Source: Vanrija pseudolonga (Eukaryota; Basidiomycota; Tremellomycetes; Trichosporonales; Trichosporonaceae). Taken from it: a DNA stretch of 64,000 nucleotides. The notes beneath the pieces were generated by a model. It ran no database searches. It saw only the letters and a program-made list of their open reading frames with translations, and was not told the origin of the DNA. The stretch is from NCBI RefSeq assembly GCF_020906515.1, contig NC_085852.1:2108001-2172000 (forward strand). Direction: 5' to 3'. The position numbers were made by a program, and so were the translations under genes. Shown here piece by piece: positions 20,636 through 32,694 of this stretch (its first letter is position 1; each line of letters opens with the position of its first letter).

Positions 20636-22577
20636 GATGGGCGGGTGCGGTACGTCGATAGATAGGGTGTGTGGTGTGCTTGCAGTCGGTCGTGTTTACA
20701 GTGTTCGCTTGCTTTGCTCGACACGACGACACAAGAGTAGGTTGTCGACGTTGAGACAGCTTGCAGCATACAGCTGTAGCCTGCCTGCCTGCCTGGCTGG
20801 CTGCCTGGCTGGTAGTAAGCGGCTACGTTCTACCCAGTGCAAGGTCGTCGCATCGTAACCCTCGTACCCCACAGTGGCGGTGGCTCTCGGGGCTCGGCAA
20901 TACGTGCGCCTGGCTTTGCCAGCCAGGAGGCCAGGAGTCCTTGCTTAGCAAGGCTTCAAGGCGCCGCTGACTACAGAGGGGAGGCTGGCTCGCTCGCTCG
21001 CTGGCGCCATGCAGCCCAGCTGGATCGTGCGTGGGCACGCACGCACGCACGCAGCCATAGAGGCAGGTGTGTCAGGCTCTTACTCTGCCTCTGCCCCTGT
21101 TTTGCCCCGGGTACCCCCTTTGCTCCTGGCTCCTGGCCTCGTCCTCGTCGTGTTTTTCCGGCCCTCGCTCTCCCTGTCCTAAGCGCGAATGCAGGCCACG
21201 CTACCCCCTCTAGACGAGCTTATTCTTCCCCCCAAACTCTATGCATGGCTTGCATGCCTTGCATGCCGCAGCCCCGGCGGAGTTAGGGCCTCGCCTCTGG
21301 GCAACCTCTCTGGGCCACTCTCTGCCCTCGTTCCCGTGCCGGAAGAAAGCCGCCCACCCTACAACGTAGGGTATCATGCCGGCAGTGGGCTGGCCGGGGC
21401 TGCAAAGTAGTGCTGCCTGTCCCCCGCCCGTGGCAGGCTTGCACCCCCACCCACAACCAACCCGCTATATGTAATCCAGTGGGAACATGCAGTGCCTATT
21501 TATCCCGGGTGCTGCTGCTGCTGTATGCTTGTGGCAGCGACACGACCCAGAGCAGAGGTAGACTCACAGGGTGGGTTTCAGGTTGTTGCTGTTGCTGCTG
21601 TTGCTGCTGTTGCTGCTGTTGCTGCTGTTGCTGCTGTTGCTGCTGTTGCCGCTGTTGCCGTCGCCTGCAGACTGCCCATCGACGATGACGCGAGGATCAT
21701 CCATCCCGAACAGTGTCCGAGGGGCGACAGAACAGAACAGGCCGCTGGAGGAGCGTATGCTTCGTCGCGGCGCCCAGCAGGCCAATAGCCAGAAGACAGA
21801 AGAAGGCAGCAAGCACCGAGCCGAGCTTAAGAACCAAGCTCTCCCCTTTATTTGTCGCCAGGTCGACCAGAGCCAGAGCCAGAGTCTACAGCGACGCTCC
21901 CACCCACCTGACACGCTCGCTCTTAAGAATAGCCCAGCGCGCGCAGCGCAATAAGCTCAGCAGCTGGACAACTCGGCTCCCCTCCTCCCCTCCACGCGCC
22001 CCGTGAAACGCGGCTGTCGCCGCCGAAAGCGAAAGGGGGAGGGGACGAGGCACGCCACGGTGCCACGATGACCTGACTGACACTAACACGACCACACCAC
22101 CCCACCCACTCTTCATCGCTCGCCGCGGCCCACGCACACATATGTACAGATCCGTCATCCGCTTTGCGTCAGCTCCGGTCCAGCCTAGACCGGCCAGGTC
22201 CGACGGCCACGAGATGCCTCCGACGCCGGCGTGCCTCTTTCTCTCGCTTCGTGCTGCCGCTGCCCGTTACTTGCGGACCGGGAACGGCGGCGTCGCACGC
22301 CGCCGAGGCGTGGTGGCGTGGGTTGCTTGTTTGCGTGTGGCTCTATGCAGCCAGCAGAGATCGGCCACATCTCAGATTGGCCGTCATGGCCGTGTCCAAC
22401 AGACTCTGGCTCGGTCTGGCACGGGGCATTTCTTGTACGACGACGCGAGTTGGTTGCCGCATGCCGCCGCACGCCGCGGCACGCCGCCCGCCCCCGACGT
22501 CATGGAAAGACGTAGTACTCGTGACATGACATCGACAAAATCTACATATGCACCACAACACCACACCTGCACGCCTA
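20636..22577. other. Gene-poor region upstream of the transcription factor
   Basis: About 1.9 kb without a supported gene. Reading frames here are short, Cys/Arg/Ala-rich shadows of GC-rich DNA, and no splicing-consistent protein was found. It probably holds the promoter and distal control region of the Zn2Cys6 gene and the 3' flank of the SH3 gene. A CTG-type nonanucleotide repeat lies inside it. Confidence 0.5.
21582..21660 (+). repeat. Nonanucleotide repeat TTGCTGCTG, about eight copies
   Basis: The unit TTGCTGCTG repeats in near-perfect tandem and decays into CCGCTG at the end. The plus strand reads as poly-Leu and the minus strand as Asn/Ser runs in frames that lack other protein features, so it is treated as a non-coding minisatellite. 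Confidence 0.85.
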
Positions 22578-24004
22578 CTAAAGAATCGCGTTGACGAGGT
22601 TGGACGCAATCGACGCTCCGAAGCCAAAGCCTGCGCCTTGGACAGCGGCGTTGCCGAGCTGTGTGCGCGTCAGCGTCAGTCGCCTGGTCTGGCCGACGGC
22701 GACGGCACCGCATCGTGCTTGCGCGGCCGGCGGAGCGCCCCGCCGGCTCACTCCACCTCACCACTCACCTTGCCTCCGATCCCGCTACCCTTCTTGGGCT
22801 CCTCGGCCTGCTGGACCACGACCGTCTGCGGCTGCTGGGGCGGCGGCTGGCCGTACTGCACGTTCGCTGGGGGCTGGTAGTAGGGCTGCTGCTGGCCGGG
22901 CCCGGGGGGCTGGTAGCCCGGCGCGGGGGGCTGGTAGCCTGTCATTGCGCCTGGTCCGGGCGCAGGAGGGGGCAGGTTACGCTGGGCGGTGGTTGCTGGC
23001 GCGCTGTTTGTGGTGTCAGTGATGTGTATACGCATGCACGGGGCCGTGCGTGCAGCCGCCCCGCCCCGCCCCGCCCACCGCCCACTCACATCTTCTCGAT
23101 ATAGTTGCTGGGGAACAGGCCGACCTTGTCCCGCGGGCCCTTCTCGCCCGAGGGAACAACACGACCGCGGTACCAGTTTGCGTTGACCTCCTCGTCGATG
23201 ATGATCTCGTCGCCGGCGCGGAAGGCGAGGTCGTCGTGCTCCGTGCCGGCGTAGTCCCAGATTGCGCGGCCGCGGGCTTTAGTGTCGTCGGGGTTGAACG
23301 GCGGCGGGGCGGCAACGGGCGCAGCAGCTGGGGGAGGCGACACGGCGGCGATGGGCGGCGTGTTGTTGTTGTTGAGGTTGAGGTTGGCGAGCGGCGATGC
23401 CAGGCTAGCAGCCGCAGGGCTCGCAGGCGACGTCGTCGTCGTCGCCGCTGCTGCGAGCTGCGGGAACGTAGCGTACGGGTTGGGCAGCTTTGACCTGATA
23501 ACTTGTGCGTCGGCGGCCGTCACGAGGCCGAGGTTCTCGAGCAGCGCGACGCTGCTCAGCGTCTGCGCGACGAGGTGCGACGCGAGGGCCTGCGCGGGCT
23601 GCTGCTGCGCTGCCATGAGGGCTAGGGCTAGGGCGAGTTTGGTGCTGGTCTGTGTAGGCGACGGCGGGGGGGACGGCGGCGGGGAGCACGCTGTAGACGT
23701 TGATGGGTACGACGAGGGTGACGGTGATGGAGGAGAGTCGAGTTGTTGTAGATGTTGCAATGATGGGAAATGTTGTTGTGAAGGACGAGGCTGTGTCGCT
23801 GGAAACGTCGACTGGATCGTCTGGCGGGTGGCGGCGAAATGACGAGTCGCCACGTGCCGAGCAAACGTCGCCTGGTGGCCGAACCGGCGGCCGCGGTTGG
23901 GCGGTGCCACAAGGCCATCCACGATGGTGGACACTTACCTCGCGATACGTTGGCGTCGTGGGAGCCTTGCGGTCGGGCGGGTGGTGCGTGACCTTGACTG
24001 GCAT
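22578..24004 (-). CDS. SH3-domain protein of the Lsb1/Pin3 (Las17-binding) type
   Basis: The model is exons 24004-23939, 23649-23090, 23003-22769 and 22658-22578, giving about 313 residues. A helical N-terminal block (ASHLVAQTLSSVALLENLGL, then ADAQVIRSKLPNPY) precedes an Ala/Pro/Asn linker and one SH3 domain at ~147-209. The SH3 shows ALYDY-like RAIWDYAGTEHDDLAFRAGD, the WYRG core and GLFPSNYIEKI. Behind it lie a Pro/Gln/Tyr-rich region and the conserved glycine-rich end GNAAVQGAGFGFGASIASNL. This order matches yeast Lsb1/Pin3 and fission-yeast Csh3, which bind the WASP homolog at actin patches. The start is uncertain. ATG 24004 follows a TATA-like element and splices in frame, whereas an ATG at 23616 would give a shorter, more typical N-terminus. 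Confidence 0.85.
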
Positions 24005-24723
24005 TGCGCTTGAGGCTGGGCTGGCTGGGCGGGCTGGGTGGGCTGGCAAGGTGTAGGCAGGCAACAACAACACGACACGACAAGGACAAGACGCCAACCC
24101 CGCACCCTCGCCACCCGCCCGCCCATATATCCCCTCGCGACCTGCCCATGGGGCCATCGACAGCAGCATGCACGGCTCGTCTGCTCCACAGTGCATTTGT
24201 ACTCGCCTCCCGATATCTGTAACGAGCGCGCGAGGTCCCCGAATGTGTAACTGGCGACAGGCCGATTAAAGCCAGAAGCAACAGGCAACGAAACGCAACA
24301 CCGGCAACACCATGATGCCGTGGCCTAAGCGCAGCGCAGCGCTCCTCGTCTGACACACACGTACCCGGTGACGCTCGTGACGCCCCCCTACGCTCGGCAA
24401 ACATACGCGGCGCGAGCGGCGAGCGTTTCGAGGTCTTGAGCTCTTGCTTTGGGGCCCGGTGCAGCGAGATGCAGTCTCTGCGCGAAGTGGAAGTGACCTG
24501 GCCTTCTGCGACACGGCCGAAGCCTTCCCTACCCCTGCAGAGGAACCATGAACGAGCTGCGCACACCCCGACGCACTGCGCACACCCCAGACCCGCCGCG
24601 CACCCCCCAACAGATCCACGCTTCTCAGCAGCAGCATGACACTTGCATCAGATCCTCTACGACGACTCGAGCCTCGGGTAGCAGCAGCACCCTCGGCCGT
24701 TTTCCCCGCTCCTTCCGCTTAAC
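24005..24723. promoter_or_regulatory. Intergenic region, promoter of the SH3 gene and 3' flank of ADE12
   Basis: About 720 bp with no supported gene. It contains a TATATA element at 24125-24130 on the SH3-gene side. Confidence 0.45.
24125..24130 (-). promoter_or_regulatory. TATA-like element of the SH3 gene
   Basis: ATATAT sits 120 bp upstream of the ATG at 24004 in a GC-rich context. It supports transcription starting upstream of 24004 and therefore the longer, spliced gene model. Confidence 0.4.
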
Positions 24724-26648
<1,925 letters not shown>

Positions 26649-27485
26649 GGTGTCGTCCGTTTGTGTTGGACGATGGGAGCGAAAAGCCAAGATTTGGCGG
26701 AGGGCGTGGATCGGGCTTTGACTGTGCCAGTGTGCCAGTGTCCCACCACTGCAGCCACCACTGCCTGCACCGACTCCACAGCGACGATATCCCGACTCGA
26801 CCGGCCCACAACCCCCGCCCGCCCAGCCCTGCCCAGCCTGCCTGCATACGCACGCAGCAATACCAAATCCCCGTCTCTGACCTATTAGCACCCTTGCAGC
26901 AGGTCACCAATCAAAACGAGGCCTTGCGAGCTCCGGCGCGCTGGGCGGAGGTCCGCGAAAAAATCGTGATTGGGGAGAGAGCACGTGTGAGGCGGCTAGG
27001 CGGGCGACATGAAGTAACGCGCCTAGCTGGCTCTCCCAGGCCCGCGCGGAACTGGCCCGGATCTCGGCCGCTGCCTCGCCTGTCTACTCGCGTCATTCAT
27101 GGCGACGTGAGATGAAGTGGGGAGGGACGCGCGACGATGCCCGGCGTGTTGCTGGCGAAGGCTGGGGACAGCGACCATGGCTCTGGTGACGGGCAGCGCG
27201 ACCACTCCTCTTGCTGACGCGACGCCGGCTTGCCGCCCACAGCGACACCGCGACGCCGCACAACTGGTCTTCGCCCATCCAACCCCGCCCGGACGGCGTT
27301 CGGCCGATGACAGGAGCCCCGCCATCTCCGTCCCACTCCGCCCCCCTCCGCCCTCCGACGAGGCCGACTCGCCCGTAATCTTGGCACACGCCCACACGCC
27401 CCGCCCACCCCGCTAGCTACCATCCTTTCATCACTGCTATGCAACTTGTCTAGCCAGTACGGCGCGTGCTTGTGCTGCCGCACAT
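26649..27485. promoter_or_regulatory. Intergenic region, promoter of ADE12 and 3' flank of ETFB
   Basis: About 840 bp between the end of ETFB and the ADE12 start. Reading frames crossing it are short, Arg/Ala-rich and unsupported by splicing or motifs. No gene was recognised. Confidence 0.45.
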
Positions 27486-28717
27486 TTAGACAAGGCCGGC
27501 CTCCTTGAGCTTGGAAACGAGCTCCTGGACGCTCTCGACCTGCAGGCGTTAGTAGAGCACGAACAGCACTACCCACCTTGCCACCACCCTGGCGGGCAGG
27601 GGGCTCGGTGACCGAGATGGTCTCGAGGCGGGGGGTCTGGGAATGTCAGTGGGTGGGATACGGAGACGTTGTATACACCCACAAAGTCGAGACCAAGGTC
27701 CTCAGGCTTGAGGGTCTCAATCTTCTTCTTCTTGGCCTTCATGATGTTGGGCTGCGGGTTAGGAGGGTTCCGGGGAGGGTATGCTCACGAGCGAGGCGTA
27801 ACGGGGCTCTGGGCAGTGTCAGTGGCTGTACCCCAAGGTATTACTGCGTCGCCTCGCGCTGCGCGCTCGGCTCGGCCGACTCACCGTTAAGACGCAGGTC
27901 GGTGGTGAGAACGAAGGGAAGCTTCGACTCGACCTTCTCGAGACCGCCGTCAATCTCGCGAGTGACGGCAACCTTGCCGTCCTTGGAGACCTCGAGCTTG
28001 GACGCAAACTGGCCCTGGCCCCAGCCGAGGAGACCAGCAAGAGTGCCACCAGTCGAGCCCGAGTCGTCGTCAATGGCCTGCTTGCCGAGGATGACGAGGT
28101 CGGTCTTGCCGTCGCGCTCAATGACCTTCTTGATGGCCTGGGCGACCGCGAGGGGCTCGACGACGGCGTCGTCGGCGACCTGGACGTGGATGGCCGAGTC
28201 GGCACCCATGGCCAGCGCAGTGCGGAGCGTGTCGACGCTCTTGGCGGGGCCGACAGTGAAGGCCGTGATGCTCTCGACAAGCGACTTGTCCTTCTCCCTC
28301 AGGCGGACGGCCTCCTCGACGGCTGTGGCATGTTAGTCGCTGTCGCTGTCGTCGTCGACGGCGCGGCGCGGAGGACAACCGCGCCGGATCTCGTGCCGAG
28401 CTCGGCTAAGCGCCGGGTAGGTGCATGTTGGCGCCGAGCGTCGCTGTGGTGGTACTCACCAATCTCGTCAAAGGGGTTCTGATCGTCGTCAGTAGGCTGT
28501 GCGACGCAGCGAGCTCACCATCGAGTGCTTGACGCTAGTGTCGACGCCCTTGTTGCCAGCGGCTATCCGGATCTTGCTGTGAGAAGTGTCAGTGGGAGGA
28601 GCAGCTGGCGACGAAAAGGGGCGAGGCAAGCAACACGACGCCGACGTACACGGCATAGTCGATGGCCCTCTTGACGGGGACGAGGACGTGGACGTGGGCA
28701 GCGCGGGTAGGGAACAT
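27486..28717 (-). CDS. Electron transfer flavoprotein beta subunit
   Basis: Eight exons (28717-28650, 28576-28519, 28478-28460, 28322-27885, 27808-27789, 27751-27683, 27636-27577, 27539-27486) give 261 residues. The ETF-beta hallmarks are in order: VLVPVKRAIDYAVKIRI, HSMNPFDEIAVEEAVRLREK, VESITAFTVGP, LRTALAMGADSAIHV, KTDLVILGKQAIDDDSGSTG (AMP/FAD-binding region), GWGQGQFASKLEV and PRYASLPNIMKAKKKKIETL. With ETF-alpha it forms the mitochondrial matrix heterodimer that passes electrons from acyl-CoA dehydrogenases to ETF-ubiquinone oxidoreductase (Cir1 in yeast). Two internal exons are only 19 and 20 nt. The gene is divergent from a cytochrome oxidase subunit gene, 475 bp away. Confidence 0.95.
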
Positions 28718-29192
28718 TTTGGGCAAGTGGTGTGGGGGTAGGAGGTGGGGTTGAGGGAGTAGAAGTAAAAGTAACCAAGATGTGTGAGATGGAGGTGTGC
28801 CGGTCGGTTGGGGCAGGCAAGCAGGCAGGCAGGCAGGCGTGGTCGTCGATGCTAGCCGATGGATGGCTCGGACGTTGCAGACCGTTACCCGGAACAAGCA
28901 CGCACTACACGTAGTGATACATTTGATCCCGAACACCGAGGACGGGCCGGTGACGTGGGATCTGGCAATGTGGGCTGGATAGGACTGTATGATGTGCTAC
29001 GCGCCTAAACTCCGACTAGGCCCGCGCCACCCAACGCCTCTCCCACCCAAAAATACTCCCGTTGCGTGCCCTTCCGAGCGCCAACCAGCTTGCAGCCTTT
29101 GTGACCACCACCACCGCAGCGTCGCGAGCATCACAGACAACGACGACACCTCAACCTCCCTCCTATCCAACTCCCCACTCTCCCTCGAAACA
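28718..29192. promoter_or_regulatory. Shared divergent promoter of ETFB and COX9
   Basis: The two start codons face away from each other across 475 bp, so both promoters lie here. The interval includes a GGCAGGCA simple repeat near 28810-28835 and a CACGTAGTGA-type core at about 28910. I saw no clean CCAAT box. Both products act in the mitochondrial electron-transfer system, so co-regulation is plausible. Confidence 0.5.
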
Positions 29193-29618
29193 ATGTCCGC
29201 CATCGCCCCCATCACCGGCAAGGTGCGTAGCGCTGCGACGGGAGCGAGCGCGCGGCAACTCGACTTGCGGCACGCGCGCGATTCTCCGTGGACCGGACGA
29301 TGACTGACGACGTTTCGCAGCTCCGCAAGCAGATCTTCACCGACATTGGTGTCTCGTGCGCATCGTCGAGTCTTGCTTTGGGCACAACTAACGTCGCAGC
29401 CTCGGCCTCGGTATCGCCGCCGGCTACTACTTCTGGTGCGTAGTGCTGCGGGGTTGAAGACAAGAAGCTGACAATCGCAGGTACGGCATCCACCTCCCTG
29501 CCGGTTCGTATCGCGACTCGGCTCGACTTGACACTTGCCATACTAACACGCCCTAGCCAAGAAGCGCGACGTCTTCTACGCCAAGCTCGAGGCCCAGAAG
29601 CTCGAGGAGTCCGCTTAG
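29193..29618 (+). CDS. COX9: Cytochrome c oxidase subunit VIIa (Cox9-like)
   Basis: Five exons (29193-29222, 29321-29355, 29400-29435, 29481-29503, 29557-29618) encode only 61 residues. The start MSAIAPITGKLRKQIFTDIG closely follows yeast Cox9 (which begins TIAPITG). A single membrane helix follows (GVSLGLGIAAGYYFWYGIHL), then the matrix-end KKRDVFYAKLEAQKLEESA, corresponding to the KREKFYAEL block of Cox9. It is a small nuclear-encoded inner-membrane subunit of complex IV. Four introns in a 186-nt coding sequence is striking, and each junction keeps frame with a proper GT donor and AG acceptor. Confidence 0.92.
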
Positions 29619-32600
29619 ACTGCATCATCAATCTTCGGGACGACGAGACAAGAGTAAAACCACACGACGCGGCACAAGCAAGCACACAACAGAGGGAATC
29701 ATGGCGCAGTATGCAACCTGATGCCGCCTGAGGGGGTCGCGGGGACGTGAGCACGGCGATGCGCGCCTGCTCGACGCCGACAACAGCACGGAGGACGATG
29801 ATTCTGACCACACCCGACACGACGCGCATCGCGCCGAGATGCGGACACTGCCCGCGGAGGCAAACGGTGGCGTTGGGCGCTGGCTGGCTGGCGCTCGGGT
29901 CTTCGCGGTGGCGCGGCGGGGCACGGAGTTTGCGCTGCTGCTGCTGTCGTCGTCGTCGTGAGGACGTTGATGTGGTGCTGTTGGGAATCGGATGTGTGTT
30001 GGACAGCTGGTTGTTGTCGTGCGGGTGCTGCGGCGGCAAGAGTTGAGTTGCCGAGGTCTGCCGAGCTCCGGCTTTGCCTTCCTTCCCGGCCGGGTCAAAC
30101 TCGCACGAAGACTCTGCGCTCGACACTCGGCGCTGTGTGCCCGCGCATTCATGCGCTGGATACGACGTAGCTGTCGACCAACAGCAGCAGTTATCGTCAT
30201 TGCGCCCTGCTGCCCTTCTTCACCTGCGTGTGGCCTTCCTTCCAGCCAGGTTCTGTCAGGCTGCGCTTGTCAACTGCCTTGCCTCGCCGCTTGTGTCCGC
30301 TCGTGCTCGCCGATCATGCCGAGCGATGCTGCATACTGATCGTTGGCATATATACGAGAACGAGCGGCGGCCTTCCGAGTGCGCTTCTACTCGCGCTTCT
30401 GACTCGTGGGTAGAGGGGATAGCTTCGCGCTTGCTTCTCCATCCATCATCCCTTCTTGCAATGGCGGCATCGCAGCGTCAGTCTCCCAGCACCTTCTGAG
30501 GTCGCAACGTCGCATCCCATTGTCAGAAATATACCTGCTTGCGGCAGTGGTTGCCGGGTGTTGGACAAGGTGGACCAAGTGACCCCGTCGCCGGCTCAGC
30601 CTGTGCTGCTCGGCTTGCTCGTTGCGAGGTCGCTCCGAGGCAGATGGCTCACGACTCGCCGCCTAGTCGGGGAACATCGGCAGGCTTAATATGTCGAGGT
30701 ATGCTGGACTTGAGTGGACTAGCCTGGAGACGACAGCGGAGATATCCAGCAGAGTAAGGCCTGGCTTGGCCATGTGAGCGCCGGCGCTCAGAAGGGGGTG
30801 TACTGCCCCGCGCCCGGGGCCCATGGCCTCGAACTCTGGCTCCAATGGGGCGTGTAAAGCGAGAGAGAGAGAGAGAGGTGCAGCAAGCCGTCCCGTCTCA
30901 TCTCAGCTGTGCAACCCGCCTGATATGCGATTGGGGCGCCGTTTCCCCGACATTAAGATCGAGGCGGGGCAGCCGGACGTGTCGTGCCATTGCCTGCGCT
31001 ACACCGGCCGACGCGGACCGGAGGGGCCGAGAGACAGGTGAGATATGACGCCGCTGGCCGCCATGCCGTTTGCTTGCGGAGACGACGCCGTAGAGCGACT
31101 CGAGTTTGGGTTGGAGCGAGGCGGCGTCATGATGACGGGTTGCGGGGATAGTGGGACGCCGGACGAGGATGCTGGCAGCAAGCAGCCTATTAGCCGTGTC
31201 GTGCGTGCCCCACCAACCAACCTCGCACGCATCCGCGGTGCGCGGTGGTCACCGCCGCCGTGCCGCGTACGTGCAGCAGCAGCAACAGCTCGTGTGCGCT
31301 GAGATCTGCAGTGCACATCGATAGGAAGTAGCCCTGCCCCGGCAGGCAGGCAGGCAGGCAGGGCACAGGCGCCACTCTCGCCTCGCTCCGGCGGCAGAGT
31401 GAGTCTGGAATGTGCATGCCCACCTACCCACCAGTGGCTCCAGCCGCCGTTCCACCCGTGTGCCTGCGCTCCGCGGTTCCCCGTACCCTGCCGAACAGCC
31501 AACAGCCAACGACTGAAGCAAGCACTGCCGCGCTAAATTGCCGGCCGGCGCGAGCGAGCGAGCGAGCGAGCGAGCAGCTGGCAGCCTGCGTACATCCGCT
31601 AGTTGGCAGGCCCCCACTCGCCCCTCCCTCCCCCACCCCCACTTTTGTTCGAGGCTCGGCTCGTGACTGACTGACTGCCGCGGTGAGCCCGTATCAGAAG
31701 CACTGCAGCAGGCCATATCCGATACACCGGCCAGGCGCGGCCAGCAAATCAGAGAAATGAGACGACAGCGGGGCCAGCGGGGGGGCCGGTAAACCGCTCG
31801 GCGGAGGGCTGTCTTCCGGCTCTTGTGCAGGGCAGACGAGGATAGGAAGGAGTGAGTGTGCTCGGGCACGGCGCCGTCAGTCAGTGGGTGGGTGTGTCGA
31901 CGGCCAGCCAGGGGCGGGGCTGGGCCTGTGGTACCAGCGTACCAGCGTCTCGCAGCCCCACGTGTGGCTCGTGTCACTGGGATGCCCCGCACACCCCGCG
32001 CGGGCGGGCAAAACCAACGAGGGTACGAGGGCGCGCAAAATGCTTGCTTGCGCTACTGTTCTTTGCAGGCCCACGGCCGCCGCCCTCGCCGCGGCCGTGT
32101 AGATGCATTGGTGGTGCGTCGCGATGAAGAGTGGGATGTGTGGCCTTGCTGTACGCACTGTTCGGTCTGATCGCCGTATCTGCCGTCATGTTGGCCGATT
32201 TGCTCCCGTCATACAGGGTGTGTGGCACTTTCGGCGATCTCGCCGCGACGAATGTGGTGCAGCACTCATCTCACTCTGTGTTTGCCTTTGCCTCACCCCG
32301 CCGACACAGCCCGCCGCTGCTGCCGCCGCCGTCGCCGCCGCTGTCACCGCCGGCTCTTTACGCTCAGTCGCCCATATGGTTCCCCCACTACTACGGCCCA
32401 GCAGCAGCAGCAGCAGCAGCCAGCAGCATCTTCAAAATCAGCCTCCTCCTGCCTATTGCGACTGGGCCGTCGTCGTCGTCGTCGTTGTCGCTACACTTGA
32501 ATATAACACACGCGTAACACCTAGCCCATCTCCCCGCCCACTCACTCACTCCACCGTCAACCGTCGTCCACCACCACCACAACCCCTCGTGCCGCCGCGA

Positions 32601-32694
32601 CACTGCCCACCCACAACACTTCGTCCTAGTCACCCCCCCTCCCCACGACACGACCTCGACCCCCCACCCCCCACACTCATTCACCCCCCGCGCC
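29619..32694. other. 3.1-kb region without a recognisable gene
   Basis: This is the longest gap in the window. Open frames in it are arginine-, serine- and alanine-rich shadows with no domain, signal peptide or consistent splicing. It holds simple repeats (GA run near 30862, GGCA run near 31340, GAGC run near 31555, CAG run near 32400) and pyrimidine-rich DNA leading into the kinase-like gene. It could contain a non-coding RNA or a rapidly evolving short gene that I cannot recognise. No tRNA-like B box was seen. Confidence 0.5.
31551..31576 (+). repeat. GAGC tetranucleotide repeat
   Basis: About six tandem GAGC units in non-coding DNA. The nearby 31337-31361 tract of GGCA units is of the same short-tandem type. 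Confidence 0.7.

Noticed and set aside
21571-21954. Plus-strand frame with a long leucine run
   Set aside because: The leucines come entirely from the CTG-type minisatellite. The flanks have no protein features.
22142-22764. Several overlapping frames between the gene-poor region and the SH3 gene
   Set aside because: They are mutually overlapping on both strands, rich in Arg/His/Thr, and partly antisense to the last SH3-gene intron.
23649-23934. Upstream Pro/Ser-rich extension of the SH3 protein starting at 23934
   Set aside because: The frame is open, but its pyrimidine-rich sequence looks like intron or leader DNA, and a spliced first exon at 24004-23939 fits the promoter better.
29212-30200. 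Two overlapping minus-strand frames of 190-304 aa
   Set aside because: They overlap the COX9 gene antisense and are Arg/Ser-rich with no domain or conserved pattern visible.
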